A stretch of DNA of 64,000 nucleotides from Actinomycetospora straminea (GCF_028737255.1 NZ_JAQZAN010000021.1:1-64000); one strand, 5' to 3'; shown: positions 1 through 8,429, counted from the stretch's first letter. Notes: generated from the letters alone by a model not told the origin. Numbers and translations: made by a program.

Positions 1-1
1 C

Positions 2-46
2 ACCATCACCTTCAAGATCAACCACTTGAAGTTCAACGCTGGCTGA
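2..46 (+). CDS. 3' end of an unidentified gene (partial)
   Basis: The first 46 bases read as an open frame ending in TGA, with G or C at almost every third codon position, as in real genes here. The visible tail is TITFKINHLKFNAG. It is too short to name a family. The gene would run toward the convergent hydrolase gene that ends at 71, leaving only about 24 bases between the two stops. Confidence 0.45.
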   Translation, partial: TITFKINHLKFNAG

Positions 47-70
47 CGCTACCGACGCGTCACACCGACC

Positions 71-694
71 TCAGACAGCGGCGCGCGCCAGCACCCGCTC
101 CAGCCACGGACCGACGGCCGCGGCGACGGGCCCGCGCGCCCGCAGCGAGTGGTCGCCGGCGAGCACGACGACCTCGCGGGTGGCGGTGTCCGCGGGGATG
201 CCGAACCGGTCGTTCGCCCCGGACACCGCGAGCACGGGCACCCTCACGGCGTCGATCTCGGGGCCGCGGTCGGGGCGCGTGCCGTCCTTGCGGGCGGGGG
301 CGAGCAGGGGGAACGCGAGGGCGAGGACCGCCACCGGGTCGAGGGTGGGCGCGCCCCGGCAGGCCACGCGCGCACCGGAGGAGCGCCCGCCGTGGACCTG
401 GGGGACGCCGGGCAGCCGCTCGCCGAGGTGGGCGACCACCGCCGCCCACGCCACGTCGAGCTGCGCGGCCGGGGCCGGCGCCTTCCGGCCGGCGACGCGG
501 TAGGGCTGGAGCACCCGGGCCACGGCGAGCCCGGCCTCGCGGGCCGCCGACCGGGCACCCAGGAGGTCCGGGGCCTCGACGCCCCCACCCGCGCCGTGGC
601 CGAGAACGAGCAGCCCGCGCGGTGCGTCGGCCTCGTCCAGGTGCACCTCGGCGGGACCGTGCGGGGTCTCGACGGTGATCGCCGGCGGTGTCAC
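71..694 (-). CDS. alpha/beta-hydrolase family protein (KANL3/Tex30-like)
   Basis: This 207-residue protein has the layout of the small alpha/beta-hydrolases of the KANL3/Tex30 (dienelactone-hydrolase-like) group. An oxyanion-type GHGAGGG loop lies near residue 32. A nucleophile elbow GRSSG lies near residue 104, an acid in SGANDRFG near residue 160, and a late histidine in GDHSLR near residue 181, so a full Ser-Asp-His triad is visible. No signal peptide or membrane segment is seen, so it is probably cytosolic. The start lies only 7 bases after the stop of the SRAP gene, so the two are probably co-transcribed. The substrate is unknown. The fold call is firm and the function generic. Confidence 0.75.
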   Translation of the reverse strand: MTPPAITVETPHGPAEVHLDEADAPRGLLVLGHGAGGGVEAPDLLGARSAAREAGLAVARVLQPYRVAGRKAPAPAAQLDVAWAAVVAHLGERLPGVPQVHGGRSSGARVACRGAPTLDPVAVLALAFPLLAPARKDGTRPDRGPEIDAVRVPVLAVSGANDRFGIPADTATREVVVLAGDHSLRARGPVAAAVGPWLERVLARAAV

Positions 695-701
695 GGGGTC
701 G

Positions 702-1499
702 TCACTGGGTCGCCGGGACGTCCGCGTCGAGGTCGAGGTCGAGCCCCACCTGCTCGGGCTCGTCGTGGCGTTCCTCGATGAGCTCCGGCCCGTGGTTCGC
801 CACGTTGTTGACCATGGTGGACACCTGGCGCAGCTCGAACGACGTCAGCAGCTCGGGCGGGGGCGGCTCGAGGAGGTCGGTCGGGTCGTCGTTGTCCGGG
901 TCGAGCCACGCCCGCCACCGCTCCGCGGGCAGCACGAGCGGCATGCGGTGGTGGATCTCCGTGAGCGGCCCGGCCGCGTCGATGGTGACGACCGTGGTGC
1001 TGATCAGCGGCGGCGTACCCTTCGCCGCGTCCTTCGGCCGCCAGGTCTCCCACAGCCCGGCGAAGGCGATCGACTTCCCGCCCGGCAGGGTGATGAAGTA
1101 GGGCACCTTGCGACCGCTCGTGCCGGCGCCGCCGTCGCGCTGCCACTCGTACCAGCCGTCGGCCGGGAGCAGGCAGCGCCGTCCCCTCACCGCGCGGCGG
1201 AAGGCGGGCTTGCTGGTCAGCGAGTCGGACCGCGCGTTGATCATGCGGTTGCCGATCTTCGGGTCGTCGGCCCACCCGGGTACGAGACCCCACCGCATGG
1301 CCCGCAGGCTGCGCTCGAGGCGCTGCGGGTCGGCCCGGCCCTGCTCGTCGCGCGGGTGCCGGTCGACCACGCCGATCACCGTCGTCGTCGGCGCGACGTT
1401 GTACTCGGGGCCGGGCCACGCGCCGTCGGTGGCGTCGACGGCGTCGAACTCCTCGGCGAGGGTGGCCGGGTCCTTCGACTGGCTGTAGCGGCCGCACAT
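702..1499 (-). CDS. SOS response-associated peptidase (SRAP; HMCES/YedK family)
   Basis: SRAP proteins shield abasic sites in single-stranded DNA by forming a covalent link through Cys2 once Met1 is removed. The start at 1499 is chosen because it gives the required MCGRY N-terminus; an ATG three codons upstream would bury the cysteine. Visible active-site elements are Cys2, Asn89 in INARSDSL, Glu118 in GWYEW, and the histidine pair in IHHRMP near residue 183. The length is 265 residues, normal to slightly long, with an acidic C-terminal tail. It diverges from aroA across about 60 bases, as Rv3226c does from Rv3227 in mycobacteria. A DNA-damage role is inferred from the family. Confidence 0.93.
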   Translation of the reverse strand: MCGRYSQSKDPATLAEEFDAVDATDGAWPGPEYNVAPTTTVIGVVDRHPRDEQGRADPQRLERSLRAMRWGLVPGWADDPKIGNRMINARSDSLTSKPAFRRAVRGRRCLLPADGWYEWQRDGGAGTSGRKVPYFITLPGGKSIAFAGLWETWRPKDAAKGTPPLISTTVVTIDAAGPLTEIHHRMPLVLPAERWRAWLDPDNDDPTDLLEPPPPELLTSFELRQVSTMVNNVANHGPELIEERHDEPEQVGLDLDLDADVPATQ

Positions 1500-1559
1500 G
1501 CCGTCCATCCTGGCACCGGGGTCCGACGACGTCCCCGGCGAACGCGAGAGGATGGCCCC

Positions 1560-2876
1560 ATGAGCGATCAGCCCTGGGCAGCACCGACCGCGGACGGGCC
1601 GGTGCACGGCACCGTGTCGGTGCCGGGGTCGAAGTCGGTGACCAACCGGGCCCTGGTCCTCGCGGCGCTGGGCACCGACGGCGTCACGCGGCGGGTGCGC
1701 GGGGCGGCGCGTTCGCGGGACACGACGCTCATGGCCGGGGCGCTCGCCGCGCTCGGGGCCACCGTGACCACCAGCGACGGCCGCGCCGGCACCCTCGACC
1801 TGGAGATCACCGCCCCCGCGACCTTCCACGGCGGGCATGTCGACTGCGGGCTCGCCGGCACCGTCATGCGCTTCGTGCCGCCGCTCGCCGCGCTGGCCGA
1901 CGGCCCGGTGGTGCTCGACGGCGACCCGCGGGCCCGCGAGCGACCGATGGGCGGGATCGTGGCGGGCCTGCGCGGGCTCGGGGTCGAGGTCACCGGCGAG
2001 GCGCTCCCGCTGACCGTCGCCGGCGGGCCGTACCCGGCGGGCGGCGAGGTGACGGTCGACGCGTCGGCGTCGAGCCAGTTCGTCTCGGGCCTGCTGCTCT
2101 CCGGTGCGCGCTACGCCCGCGGCGTCACCGTCACCCATGCCGGCGAGCAGGGCGTTCCCTCGCTGCCGCACGTCGCGATGAGCGTGGCGATGCTGCGGGA
2201 CGCGGGGGTGGTCGTGGAGGAGTCCGGGAGCCGCTGGCACGTCGCCCCCGGCCCCGTCGCCGCCCCGGCGGTGCTCGACGTCGAGCCCGACCTCTCCGGC
2301 GCGGCGGTGTACCTGGCGGCGGCGCTGGCGACCGGCGGCGCGGTGACCATCGCCGGCTGGCCGGACACCGACCTGCAGCCCGGCGCCGCGGTGCGCCGGG
2401 TGCTCGAGGCGTTCGGGGCGCGCGTGTCGCTCGACGCCGAGGGCCTCACCGTCCGCGGGCCCGAGCGCCTGGCGGGTGTGGACGTCGACCTGCACGAGGT
2501 CAGCGAGCTCACCCCGACCGTCGCGGCGCTCGCCGCCCTCGCCGCGCGGGACGGGGCGTCGTCGCGGCTGCGGGGCGTCGCGCACATCCGCGGGCACGAG
2601 ACCGACCGCCTCGCGGCGCTGGCCGCCGAGCTCGGGACGGTCGGGGCGCGGGTGACCGAGACCGACGACGGGCTCGCGATCGCCCCGGGCCCCTTGTCGT
2701 CGCCGACCCGGCCGTGGCGGGCGTACGCCGACCACCGCATGGCCACCGCCGGCGCGATCGTCGGGCTCCTCGTCCCCGGCGTCACCATCGACGACGTCGC
2801 CGCCACCACGAAGACCCTGCCCGACTTCGCCGACGACTGGCCGACGCTCGTCGCGGGCGCCGGGGTCGGGGTCTGA
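1560..2876 (+). CDS. aroA: 3-phosphoshikimate 1-carboxyvinyltransferase (EPSP synthase)
   Basis: It catalyses the sixth step of the shikimate pathway, joining shikimate-3-phosphate and phosphoenolpyruvate. The 438-residue product shows PGSKSVTNRA near residue 22 with the substrate lysine, GLAGTVMRF near residue 97, the RPM motif, SSQFVSGLLL near 165, the catalytic region ELTPTVAAL, RGHETDR, and YADHRMA near the C-terminus. The residue matching E. coli Pro101 is Phe here (MRF rather than MRP). The start ATG at 1560 precedes MSDQPW and fits the length of actinobacterial AroA; a much longer open frame upstream is an antisense shadow of the SRAP gene. rsgA follows 4 bases after the stop, as a likely two-gene operon. 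Confidence 0.96.
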   Translation: MSDQPWAAPTADGPVHGTVSVPGSKSVTNRALVLAALGTDGVTRRVRGAARSRDTTLMAGALAALGATVTTSDGRAGTLDLEITAPATFHGGHVDCGLAGTVMRFVPPLAALADGPVVLDGDPRARERPMGGIVAGLRGLGVEVTGEALPLTVAGGPYPAGGEVTVDASASSQFVSGLLLSGARYARGVTVTHAGEQGVPSLPHVAMSVAMLRDAGVVVEESGSRWHVAPGPVAAPAVLDVEPDLSGAAVYLAAALATGGAVTIAGWPDTDLQPGAAVRRVLEAFGARVSLDAEGLTVRGPERLAGVDVDLHEVSELTPTVAALAALAARDGASSRLRGVAHIRGHETDRLAALAAELGTVGARVTETDDGLAIAPGPLSSPTRPWRAYADHRMATAGAIVGLLVPGVTIDDVAATTKTLPDFADDWPTLVAGAGVGV

Positions 2877-2880
2877 GCCG

Positions 2881-3903
2881 GTGACGCGGGGCGGGCGGGG
2901 CGAGACGTCGCGGCTCGACGAGTCCGACGTCCGCGTCCGCCCGGGCCGGGGCACGCGGCCGCGCAGCAAGCGCCGTCCGGAGCACGCCGACGCGGCGCCC
3001 GCCATGGTCGTCGGCGTCGACCGGGGCCGCTGGACCTGTGCGCCCGACGAGGACCCCGAACGCCGCGTCGTCGCCATGCGGGCCCGCGAGCTGGGGCGCA
3101 CGCCCGTCGTCGTCGGGGACCGGGTGGGGCTCGTCGGCGACGTCTCGGGCGGCGAGGACGCGCTCGCGCGCATCGTCCGGGTCGCCGACCGGACCTCCGT
3201 GCTGCGCCGCACCGCCGACGACACCGACCCCTACGAGCGGGTCGTCGTCGCCAACGCCTCGCACCTGGTGATCGTCACGTCACTGGCCGACCCGCCGCCG
3301 CGGACCGGGTTCGTCGACCGCGCGCTCGTCGCCGCCTACGCCGGCGGCCTGGAGCCGGTGCTGTGCCTGACGAAGGCCGACCTCGCCGACCCCGAACCGT
3401 TCGCCGCGCAGTACGCCGAGCTCGACCTCCCGCGCGTCGTCACCCGGGCCGGCGAGGACCCGGCGGGTCTGCGGGAGGTCGTCGCCGACCGCGTGACCGC
3501 GCTCGTCGGGCACTCCGGGGTGGGCAAGTCGACGCTGGTCAACCAGCTCGTGCCCGACGCGGACCGGGCCGTCGGCGAGGTGTCGGGCGTCGGCAAGGGG
3601 CGGCACACGTCGACGTCGGCGGTCGCCCTCGCCCTGCCCGACCAGCGCGGGTGGGTGGTCGACACCCCGGGCGTGCGGTCGTTCGGTCTCGCCCATATCG
3701 CCCCCGACGACGTGGTGGCCGCGTTCGGGGACCTGGCCGCGGCCATCGAGGAGTGCCCGCGGGGCTGCGGCCACCTCGGTCCCCCGGCCGACCCCGAGTG
3801 CGCGCTGGACGGCGAGGTCGCCGCCGGGCGCCTGTCCCCGGCCCGGCTGGAGGCGCTGCGGCGCGTGCTGGAGGCGCTGCGGACCCCCGCGTGGGAGACG
3901 TGA
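2881..3903 (+). CDS. rsgA: ribosome small-subunit maturation GTPase RsgA
   Basis: RsgA is a circularly permuted GTPase that checks late 30S assembly. The permuted motif order is visible: TKAD (G4) near residue 163 comes before GHSGVGKST (G1) near 210 and DTPG (G3) near 261. An OB-fold-like region precedes the GTPase domain, and the zinc motif C-x3-C-x-H-x7-C occurs near residues 292-306. The 340-residue length is usual. The N-terminus is basic and rich in Arg, as in many actinobacterial copies. The GTG start at 2881 follows aroA by 4 bases, consistent with translational coupling and with the aroA-rsgA pairing in mycobacteria. Confidence 0.95.
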   Translation: MTRGGRGETSRLDESDVRVRPGRGTRPRSKRRPEHADAAPAMVVGVDRGRWTCAPDEDPERRVVAMRARELGRTPVVVGDRVGLVGDVSGGEDALARIVRVADRTSVLRRTADDTDPYERVVVANASHLVIVTSLADPPPRTGFVDRALVAAYAGGLEPVLCLTKADLADPEPFAAQYAELDLPRVVTRAGEDPAGLREVVADRVTALVGHSGVGKSTLVNQLVPDADRAVGEVSGVGKGRHTSTSAVALALPDQRGWVVDTPGVRSFGLAHIAPDDVVAAFGDLAAAIEECPRGCGHLGPPADPECALDGEVAAGRLSPARLEALRRVLEALRTPAWET

Positions 3904-3932
3904 CGTCGCAGCCCGCGACCGCGGCCGGCGCA

Positions 3933-3966
3933 CCCGGCGGTGCGAGCACGACGCGGCGCCGCCGGG
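3933..3966. terminator. putative bidirectional hairpin terminator
   Basis: Between the convergent ends of rsgA (3903) and the kinase gene (3974), bases 3933-3943 and 3956-3966 form an 11-bp stem with one mismatch and a 12-base loop. There is no clear T-tract, as is common in this GC-rich genome. Confidence 0.5.
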
Positions 3967-3973
3967 GGCAGGG

Positions 3974-4603
3974 TCACGCCCCGCGCAGCACCAGGTCGGC
4001 ACGCTCCGCGGTCGCGGCGATCATGCGCGCGTTGGCGGCGTCGCTGCCGTCGGCGCGGGCGACCGCCTCGGCGTGGCTGCGGCCGTGGCGCTCGTGGCGC
4101 GCGACGAGCCGGGCGCGGCGCACCTCCTCGTCGGGCTCCAGGAACCACGCCTCGTCGAGCAGGGGCCGGATGCCGTCCCACGGCGGTTCGTCGAGCAGCA
4201 GGTAGTTGCCCTCGGTGACGACGACGAGCGCGTCGGGCGGGACCTCCAGGGCCCCGGCGATCGGCTCCTCGATCTCGCGGCGGAACTCCGGCGCCCACAC
4301 CGTCCCCGTGCCCGCGCGCACCCGCTCCAGGAACGCGACGTAGCCGGGGGCGTCGAAGGTGTCCGGGGCACCCTTGCGCTCGCGACGGCCCAGGCGGTCG
4401 AGCACGGCGTTGGCGAGGTGCCAGCCGTCCATCCCCACCACGGCCACCCCGGGCCCGGCGAGGGAGGCGGCGACCGTCGACTTCCCCGCCCCCGGTCCCC
4501 CGGCGATGCCGAGGACGCGGCGGCGCCCGTCGGCGCGGGCGGCGTCGAGGAGGTGGGCGATGCCCGGGGTGGGACGCGGCGTCACACACGCATGATCGCG
4601 CAT
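3974..4603 (-). CDS. P-loop nucleoside/nucleotide kinase family protein (uridine kinase-like)
   Basis: This 209-residue protein has a Walker A motif GGPGAGKST near residue 35 and a MDGWH segment near residue 58. It also has a central VTEGNYLLLD strand typical of the uridine kinase / pantothenate kinase / sugar kinase-like family, followed by a lid region rich in Arg (RRARLVARH). The substrate cannot be read from sequence; members include fructose/nucleoside kinases and many uncharacterised actinobacterial proteins. The ATG at 4603 is assumed; a GTG about six codons further in is possible. It diverges from the photolyase-like gene with only 20 bases between the starts, so promoters must overlap the neighbouring coding regions. 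Confidence 0.8.
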   Translation of the reverse strand: MRDHACVTPRPTPGIAHLLDAARADGRRRVLGIAGGPGAGKSTVAASLAGPGVAVVGMDGWHLANAVLDRLGRRERKGAPDTFDAPGYVAFLERVRAGTGTVWAPEFRREIEEPIAGALEVPPDALVVVTEGNYLLLDEPPWDGIRPLLDEAWFLEPDEEVRRARLVARHERHGRSHAEAVARADGSDAANARMIAATAERADLVLRGA

Positions 4604-4623
4604 CGGGCGGGTACGGCTGACTG

Positions 4624-5883
4624 GTGCAGCTGCCCGTGCCCGAACCCGGTCCCGACGCCGCGGTCGACTTCGTGCGCGAGCACCTCGCCGACCTCGCCTG
4701 CGACACCCCCGCCGCCTCCGGCTCGATCCGCGGCGGGCAGACCGCGGCCGACGCCGCGCTGGCGGCGTTCGACGTCACCGGCTACGCCGGCAGCCGCAAT
4801 CAGGTGTGGCCGCCGGAGCGTCGCGGCGCCTCGAAGATGTCGCCCTACATCCGCTACAACCTCGTCGCGCTGCCCACGCTGTGGGACCACGTCGCCGACG
4901 CCCCGTCGAACGACCGGCGCAAGTACCGCGACGAGCTCGCCTGGCAGGAGTACACCCGCCACCTCTACGCGCGCTTCGGCCGCGACGGCGGCCCGGCGCT
5001 GGCCACCGAGCTGCGCGCGCACCCGCCGCGCCCCGCCGAGCCGTGGGACGAGCCGTGGCCGCGGGACATGGAGTGCATGGACACGACCGTCGGGGAGCTG
5101 CACGCCGACGGCTGGCTGGTCAACCAGACGCGGATGTGGCTCGCGAGCCAGTGGACGGTGCGAGCGGGCGCGCGGTGGCGCGACGGCGAGGAGGAGTTCT
5201 TCACCCACCTGCTCGACGGCTCGCGGGCGGCCAACCGCCTGAACTGGCAGTGGACCACCGGCGCCGGCAACGGGAAGGCGTACGCGTTCGCGCGGTGGCA
5301 GGTGCAGAAGCGGGCGCCGGCGCTGTGCCGGCGCTGCGTGCTGCGCGACGCGTGCCCCGTGCAGGAGTGGCCCGACCAGCGCACGACCCGCGCGCCGATG
5401 TCGGAGCTGCTGCGCGACGACCCGGACCCGGCCGTCACCTCCGGCCCGCTGTCGCCCACCGGTGAGGGCTCCGGTGAGCACGCGGTGGAGGCGGTGTGGC
5501 TGACCGCCGAGTCGCTCGGCGACGCCGACCCGGCCCTGGCCGCGCACCCCGACGTCCCGGCCGTGTTCTGCTTCGACGAGCCGCTGCTGCGCCGGCTCAT
5601 GCTCTCGGGCAAGCGCCTGGTGTTCCTCACCGAGACCCTCGCCGACCTCGCGACGCGCCGGCCGGTGGAGATCCACCGCGGCCGGGTGACCGACGAGCTG
5701 GCGGGACGGCGCCTGGCCGTCACCTTCGCGCCGGTGCCCGGCTTCCGGCGGCGCGCGGCAGCCCTGGAGCCAGCCGTCGTGCACCCGTACCCGTGGCTGT
5801 TCCGGCCGCGGGCGGGGCGGATGCAGTCGTACACCGCGTGGCGCAAGGGCATGCCCGCGCAGCCCGACCGGGCGGCGGCGTGA
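4624..5883 (+). CDS. photolyase/cryptochrome-like flavoprotein with swapped domains and probable Fe-S cluster
   Basis: Residues about 60-250 look like the FAD-binding domain of DNA photolyases: KMSPYIRYNL near 71, an ELAWQEYTRH segment near 104, NQTRMWLASQW near 167, and LNWQWTTGAG near 206. Residues about 285-405 resemble the alpha/beta antenna domain (VWLTAESLGDADPALAAH, then AVFCFDEP), which normally lies at the N-terminus; here it follows the FAD domain. Cys151, Cys235, Cys238 and Cys244 have nearly the spacing of the four Fe-S ligands of PhrB-type bacterial photolyases (84-3-6 here; about 88-3-13 in PhrB as I recall). The repair substrate or signalling role is unknown. The GTG at 4624 fits the homologous start, and the stop overlaps the FkbM remnant. 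Confidence 0.8.
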   Translation: MQLPVPEPGPDAAVDFVREHLADLACDTPAASGSIRGGQTAADAALAAFDVTGYAGSRNQVWPPERRGASKMSPYIRYNLVALPTLWDHVADAPSNDRRKYRDELAWQEYTRHLYARFGRDGGPALATELRAHPPRPAEPWDEPWPRDMECMDTTVGELHADGWLVNQTRMWLASQWTVRAGARWRDGEEEFFTHLLDGSRAANRLNWQWTTGAGNGKAYAFARWQVQKRAPALCRRCVLRDACPVQEWPDQRTTRAPMSELLRDDPDPAVTSGPLSPTGEGSGEHAVEAVWLTAESLGDADPALAAHPDVPAVFCFDEPLLRRLMLSGKRLVFLTETLADLATRRPVEIHRGRVTDELAGRRLAVTFAPVPGFRRRAAALEPAVVHPYPWLFRPRAGRMQSYTAWRKGMPAQPDRAAA

Positions 5884-6325
5884 CCGCACCGCCCGCCTCG
5901 CGGGGCGTGCCGCTCGTGCGCGCCTCCCTGCAGCACGGCCCGTTCGCCGCGGACCTCGCGCGGTGGCTGGACGGCTGGTTCGCCCGCCGGCCGCGGCGGC
6001 GCACCGTGCCGACGTCGAGGGCGACGAGGCGGCGGTCGTGGCGTCGCTGGTGGGGCTGCTCGCCCGGATGCGCGAGGACGTCGAGATCGCGGTCGAGGTG
6101 GCGCCGAACCGGCTCGCCGCCCACGGCCACGGTCCCGACGACGTGCTGGGCCCGCTGCGCGCGGCAGGGTTCCACGTCTACCGCGTCCCCGACGACTACC
6201 GCGCCGCGAGCTACCCGGCGCAGATGCGGCGGGGCGTCACGGCGCGGCCGCCGGTGCGGTTCGACGAGCCGGTGACGGTGCAGCACGACCTCGTGCTCTC
6301 GCGGGTGGACGCCGCGCACCTGTAG
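5880..6325 (+). pseudogene. frameshifted, truncated FkbM-family methyltransferase remnant
   Basis: A GTG at 5880 overlaps the photolyase stop and opens about 35 codons with strong GC-third-position bias. The bias then moves to another frame between about 5985 and 6003, from where a coding frame runs to 6325. That second part carries ADVEGDEAAVV, a run ending IAVEVAPNRL, and a tail GFHVYRVPDDY, which match the C-terminal third of FkbM SAM-dependent O-methyltransferases. The SAM-binding first half of the family (about 250 residues in total) is missing, so the locus is most likely decayed. A sequencing error could explain the frame break but not the missing half. Confidence 0.6.
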
Positions 6326-6397
6326 GAGCCGCCGACCTTGTCGGGGCGGCGTGCCAGGGTGGGCCCCGGCGCCGGCGGGCGTGAGGGGGTCGTCGTG

Positions 6398-7213
6398 GTG
6401 CGCGAGCAGCAGCCCTGGCTGGACGTGCCGTTCGGGGAGAAGGACGAGGCCAAGGCCGCCGGCGCGCTCTGGGACTGGCGCGCCAAGCGTTGGTACGCGC
6501 CCCGGCCCGGGATGGCGGAGCTCGCCCCCTGGCTCCCGGGGTCCCGTGACGCGGGGGTCCCGGCGGAGTCGCCGGGGTCCACGGAGCCGCCGGAGACGTC
6601 GGGGGCGTCGTCGGACGGGAAGCCGGCGGTCCGGCCGTCCGTCGGGGCGCCGTGGCGGCGCGACGACGGGGCCGCGCGGACGGGGGCGTCGGTCGAGGCG
6701 CGGCTCGCGGCGGCGCTGAACGGGCTGACCGAGTCGGGCCCGCTCGCGCGGCTGACCCGGCGCCGGCCCCCGTGGCGGGTGCTGCACGGCGTCCCGGTCG
6801 GGCCCGGATCCGGGGAGGTCGACCACGTGCTGGTGGGCCCGCCGGGCGTCGTCACCGTGCGGACCGCGCACCACCCGGGCGCGGCGGTGCGGGTCGACGG
6901 CGACCACCTGACTGTCGACGACGAGGTCGTCGACCACGTCTCCCCGGCCCGCGCCGAGGCCGAACGGGCGAGCCGTCTGCTGGCGGCTGCCCGGGGCGAT
7001 GCCGAGGCTCCGCCGGCGACGGCCGCGCTGGCGGTCGTCGCGGCGTCGGTGGCCACGGCTCCGGGCGGCACCTGGCCGCGCGGGGTGTTGCTGGCCGTGC
7101 CCGCGAACCTGCCGCGGCGGATCACGTCGCTGCCGACGGCGCTGGCCGACGACGAGATCGACGAGCTCTACGCCGTCGCGCGGCGCCTGGGCACCTGGAC
7201 GCGGGAGCTGTGA
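6398..7213 (+). CDS. DUF5710 + NERD (nuclease-related) domain protein
   Basis: Near the N-terminus the protein has the DUF5710 signature WLDVPFGEKDEAKAAGALWD followed by WRAKRWYAP. A Pro/Ser-rich linker follows. The second half carries a NERD-like core: GEVDHVLVGPPGVVTVRT, with the acidic residue of a restriction-endonuclease-like fold, and a downstream basic/acidic helix region. I chose GTG 6398 because a GAGGGGG ribosome site lies 8 bases upstream; a TTG at 6338 would add a low-complexity extension. Function is not established; NERD domains occur in DNA-processing and mobile-element proteins, while DUF5710 often sits in plasmid primase-like proteins. No mobile genes are adjacent. Confidence 0.65.
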   Translation: MREQQPWLDVPFGEKDEAKAAGALWDWRAKRWYAPRPGMAELAPWLPGSRDAGVPAESPGSTEPPETSGASSDGKPAVRPSVGAPWRRDDGAARTGASVEARLAAALNGLTESGPLARLTRRRPPWRVLHGVPVGPGSGEVDHVLVGPPGVVTVRTAHHPGAAVRVDGDHLTVDDEVVDHVSPARAEAERASRLLAAARGDAEAPPATAALAVVAASVATAPGGTWPRGVLLAVPANLPRRITSLPTALADDEIDELYAVARRLGTWTREL

Positions 7214-7256
7214 GCGATCGCGGCGGGCCGCCGGTGGCGCGCCGCGACCGCGCCGC

Positions 7257-8429
7257 TCAGGTCCCCAGCAGCTGGCGGACCCGCGCGGCCTCGCGGGTGA
7301 GGTGGTCGCGCTCGGGCACGCTGGTCGCGAGACGGGCGGCCTCGGCGTAGAGGTCCGCGGCGCGGGCGAGATCGCCGGCGCGTTCGTGCAGGTAGGCCGC
7401 GGCGGCGGTGTGGCGGGGCAGGCCGGCGTCCACGGCGGCGAGCGCCGAGAGCCCGGCCTGCGGGCCGTCGGCCTCGCCGACCGCCACCGCGCGGTTGAGC
7501 CGCACCACCGGGCTGTCGGTGATCGCCAGCAGTTCGTCGTACCACTCGACGATCTGCACCCAGTCCGTCTCCTCGGCGCTCGGGGCGTCGGCGTGCAGGG
7601 CGGCGATGGCGGCCTGGGCCTGGTACTCGCCCAGCTGGTCGCGGGCCAGGGCGGTCTGGAGGATCGCGACGCCCTCGGCGATCAGGGCGGTGTCCCAGCG
7701 CGAGCGGTCCTGCTGGGCGAGCGGGACGAGCCGCCCGCCCGGTCCGGTGCGGGAGGCGCGCCGGGCCTGGTGGAGCAGCATGAGCGCGAGCAGCCCCGCG
7801 ACCTCGGGCTCGTCGGTCAGGGCGGCGAGCTGGCGGGCGAGACGGATGGCCTCGCCCGCCACGTCGACGTCACCGCCGTACCCCTCGTTGAAGACGAGGT
7901 AGAGCACCCGGAGCACGGTGGCGAGGTCGCCGGGCTGGTCGAGGGGCAGGTCGGCGATCCGCCGCTTCGCCCGGCTGATCCGCTGGACCATGGTCGCCTC
8001 GGGAACGAGGTGGGCGGCCGCGATCTGCCGCGTGGTCAGGCCGCCGACCGCCCGCAGGGTGAGCGCGACGGCCGCGGCCGGCGGCAGGACGGGGTGGGCG
8101 CAGAGGAAGTAGAGGCGCAGCGTGTCGTCGGTGGCGGGCGCCGGGCCGGCGGGGGGCTCGGCGTCGACCGCGAGCTCCCGCCCCTGCCGGGACGACTCGG
8201 CGCGCGCGGCGTCGAGGAACTTCCGCCACGCGACGGCGACCAGCCACCCCTTGGGGTCGCGGGGCGGGTTGTCGGGCCAGGTGTCGAGCGCGCGGATCAG
8301 CGCCTCCTGCACCGCGTCCTCGGCCGACGCGAAGTCCGCGCCGCGCCGGCCGAGGACCCCGATGACCGCGGGCACCAGCTCGCGCAGCAGCGACTCGTCG
8401 ACGCCCGCGCTGCTCCCCACGCCGCTCAC
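7257..8429 (-). CDS. ECF sigma factor, ECF42 (SigJ-like, TPR-tailed) type
   Basis: The first 180 residues hold sigma region 2 (SAEDAVQEALIRALDTWP) and region 4 (LTTRQIAAAHLVPEATMVQR). The remaining ~200 residues are an alpha-helical extension with TPR-like helices, the hallmark of ECF42, which lacks a classic anti-sigma gene and is linked to DGPF proteins. The GTG at 8429 with a GGAGA site is preferred over an upstream start that only adds Arg/Ser-rich filler. The DGPF gene ends 28 bases upstream, on the same strand. Two promoters of the published ECF42 type lie upstream of the DGPF gene and of the VOC gene. The inducing signal is unknown. Confidence 0.9.
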   Translation of the reverse strand: MSGVGSSAGVDESLLRELVPAVIGVLGRRGADFASAEDAVQEALIRALDTWPDNPPRDPKGWLVAVAWRKFLDAARAESSRQGRELAVDAEPPAGPAPATDDTLRLYFLCAHPVLPPAAAVALTLRAVGGLTTRQIAAAHLVPEATMVQRISRAKRRIADLPLDQPGDLATVLRVLYLVFNEGYGGDVDVAGEAIRLARQLAALTDEPEVAGLLALMLLHQARRASRTGPGGRLVPLAQQDRSRWDTALIAEGVAILQTALARDQLGEYQAQAAIAALHADAPSAEETDWVQIVEWYDELLAITDSPVVRLNRAVAVGEADGPQAGLSALAAVDAGLPRHTAAAAYLHERAGDLARAADLYAEAARLATSVPERDHLTREAARVRQLLGT

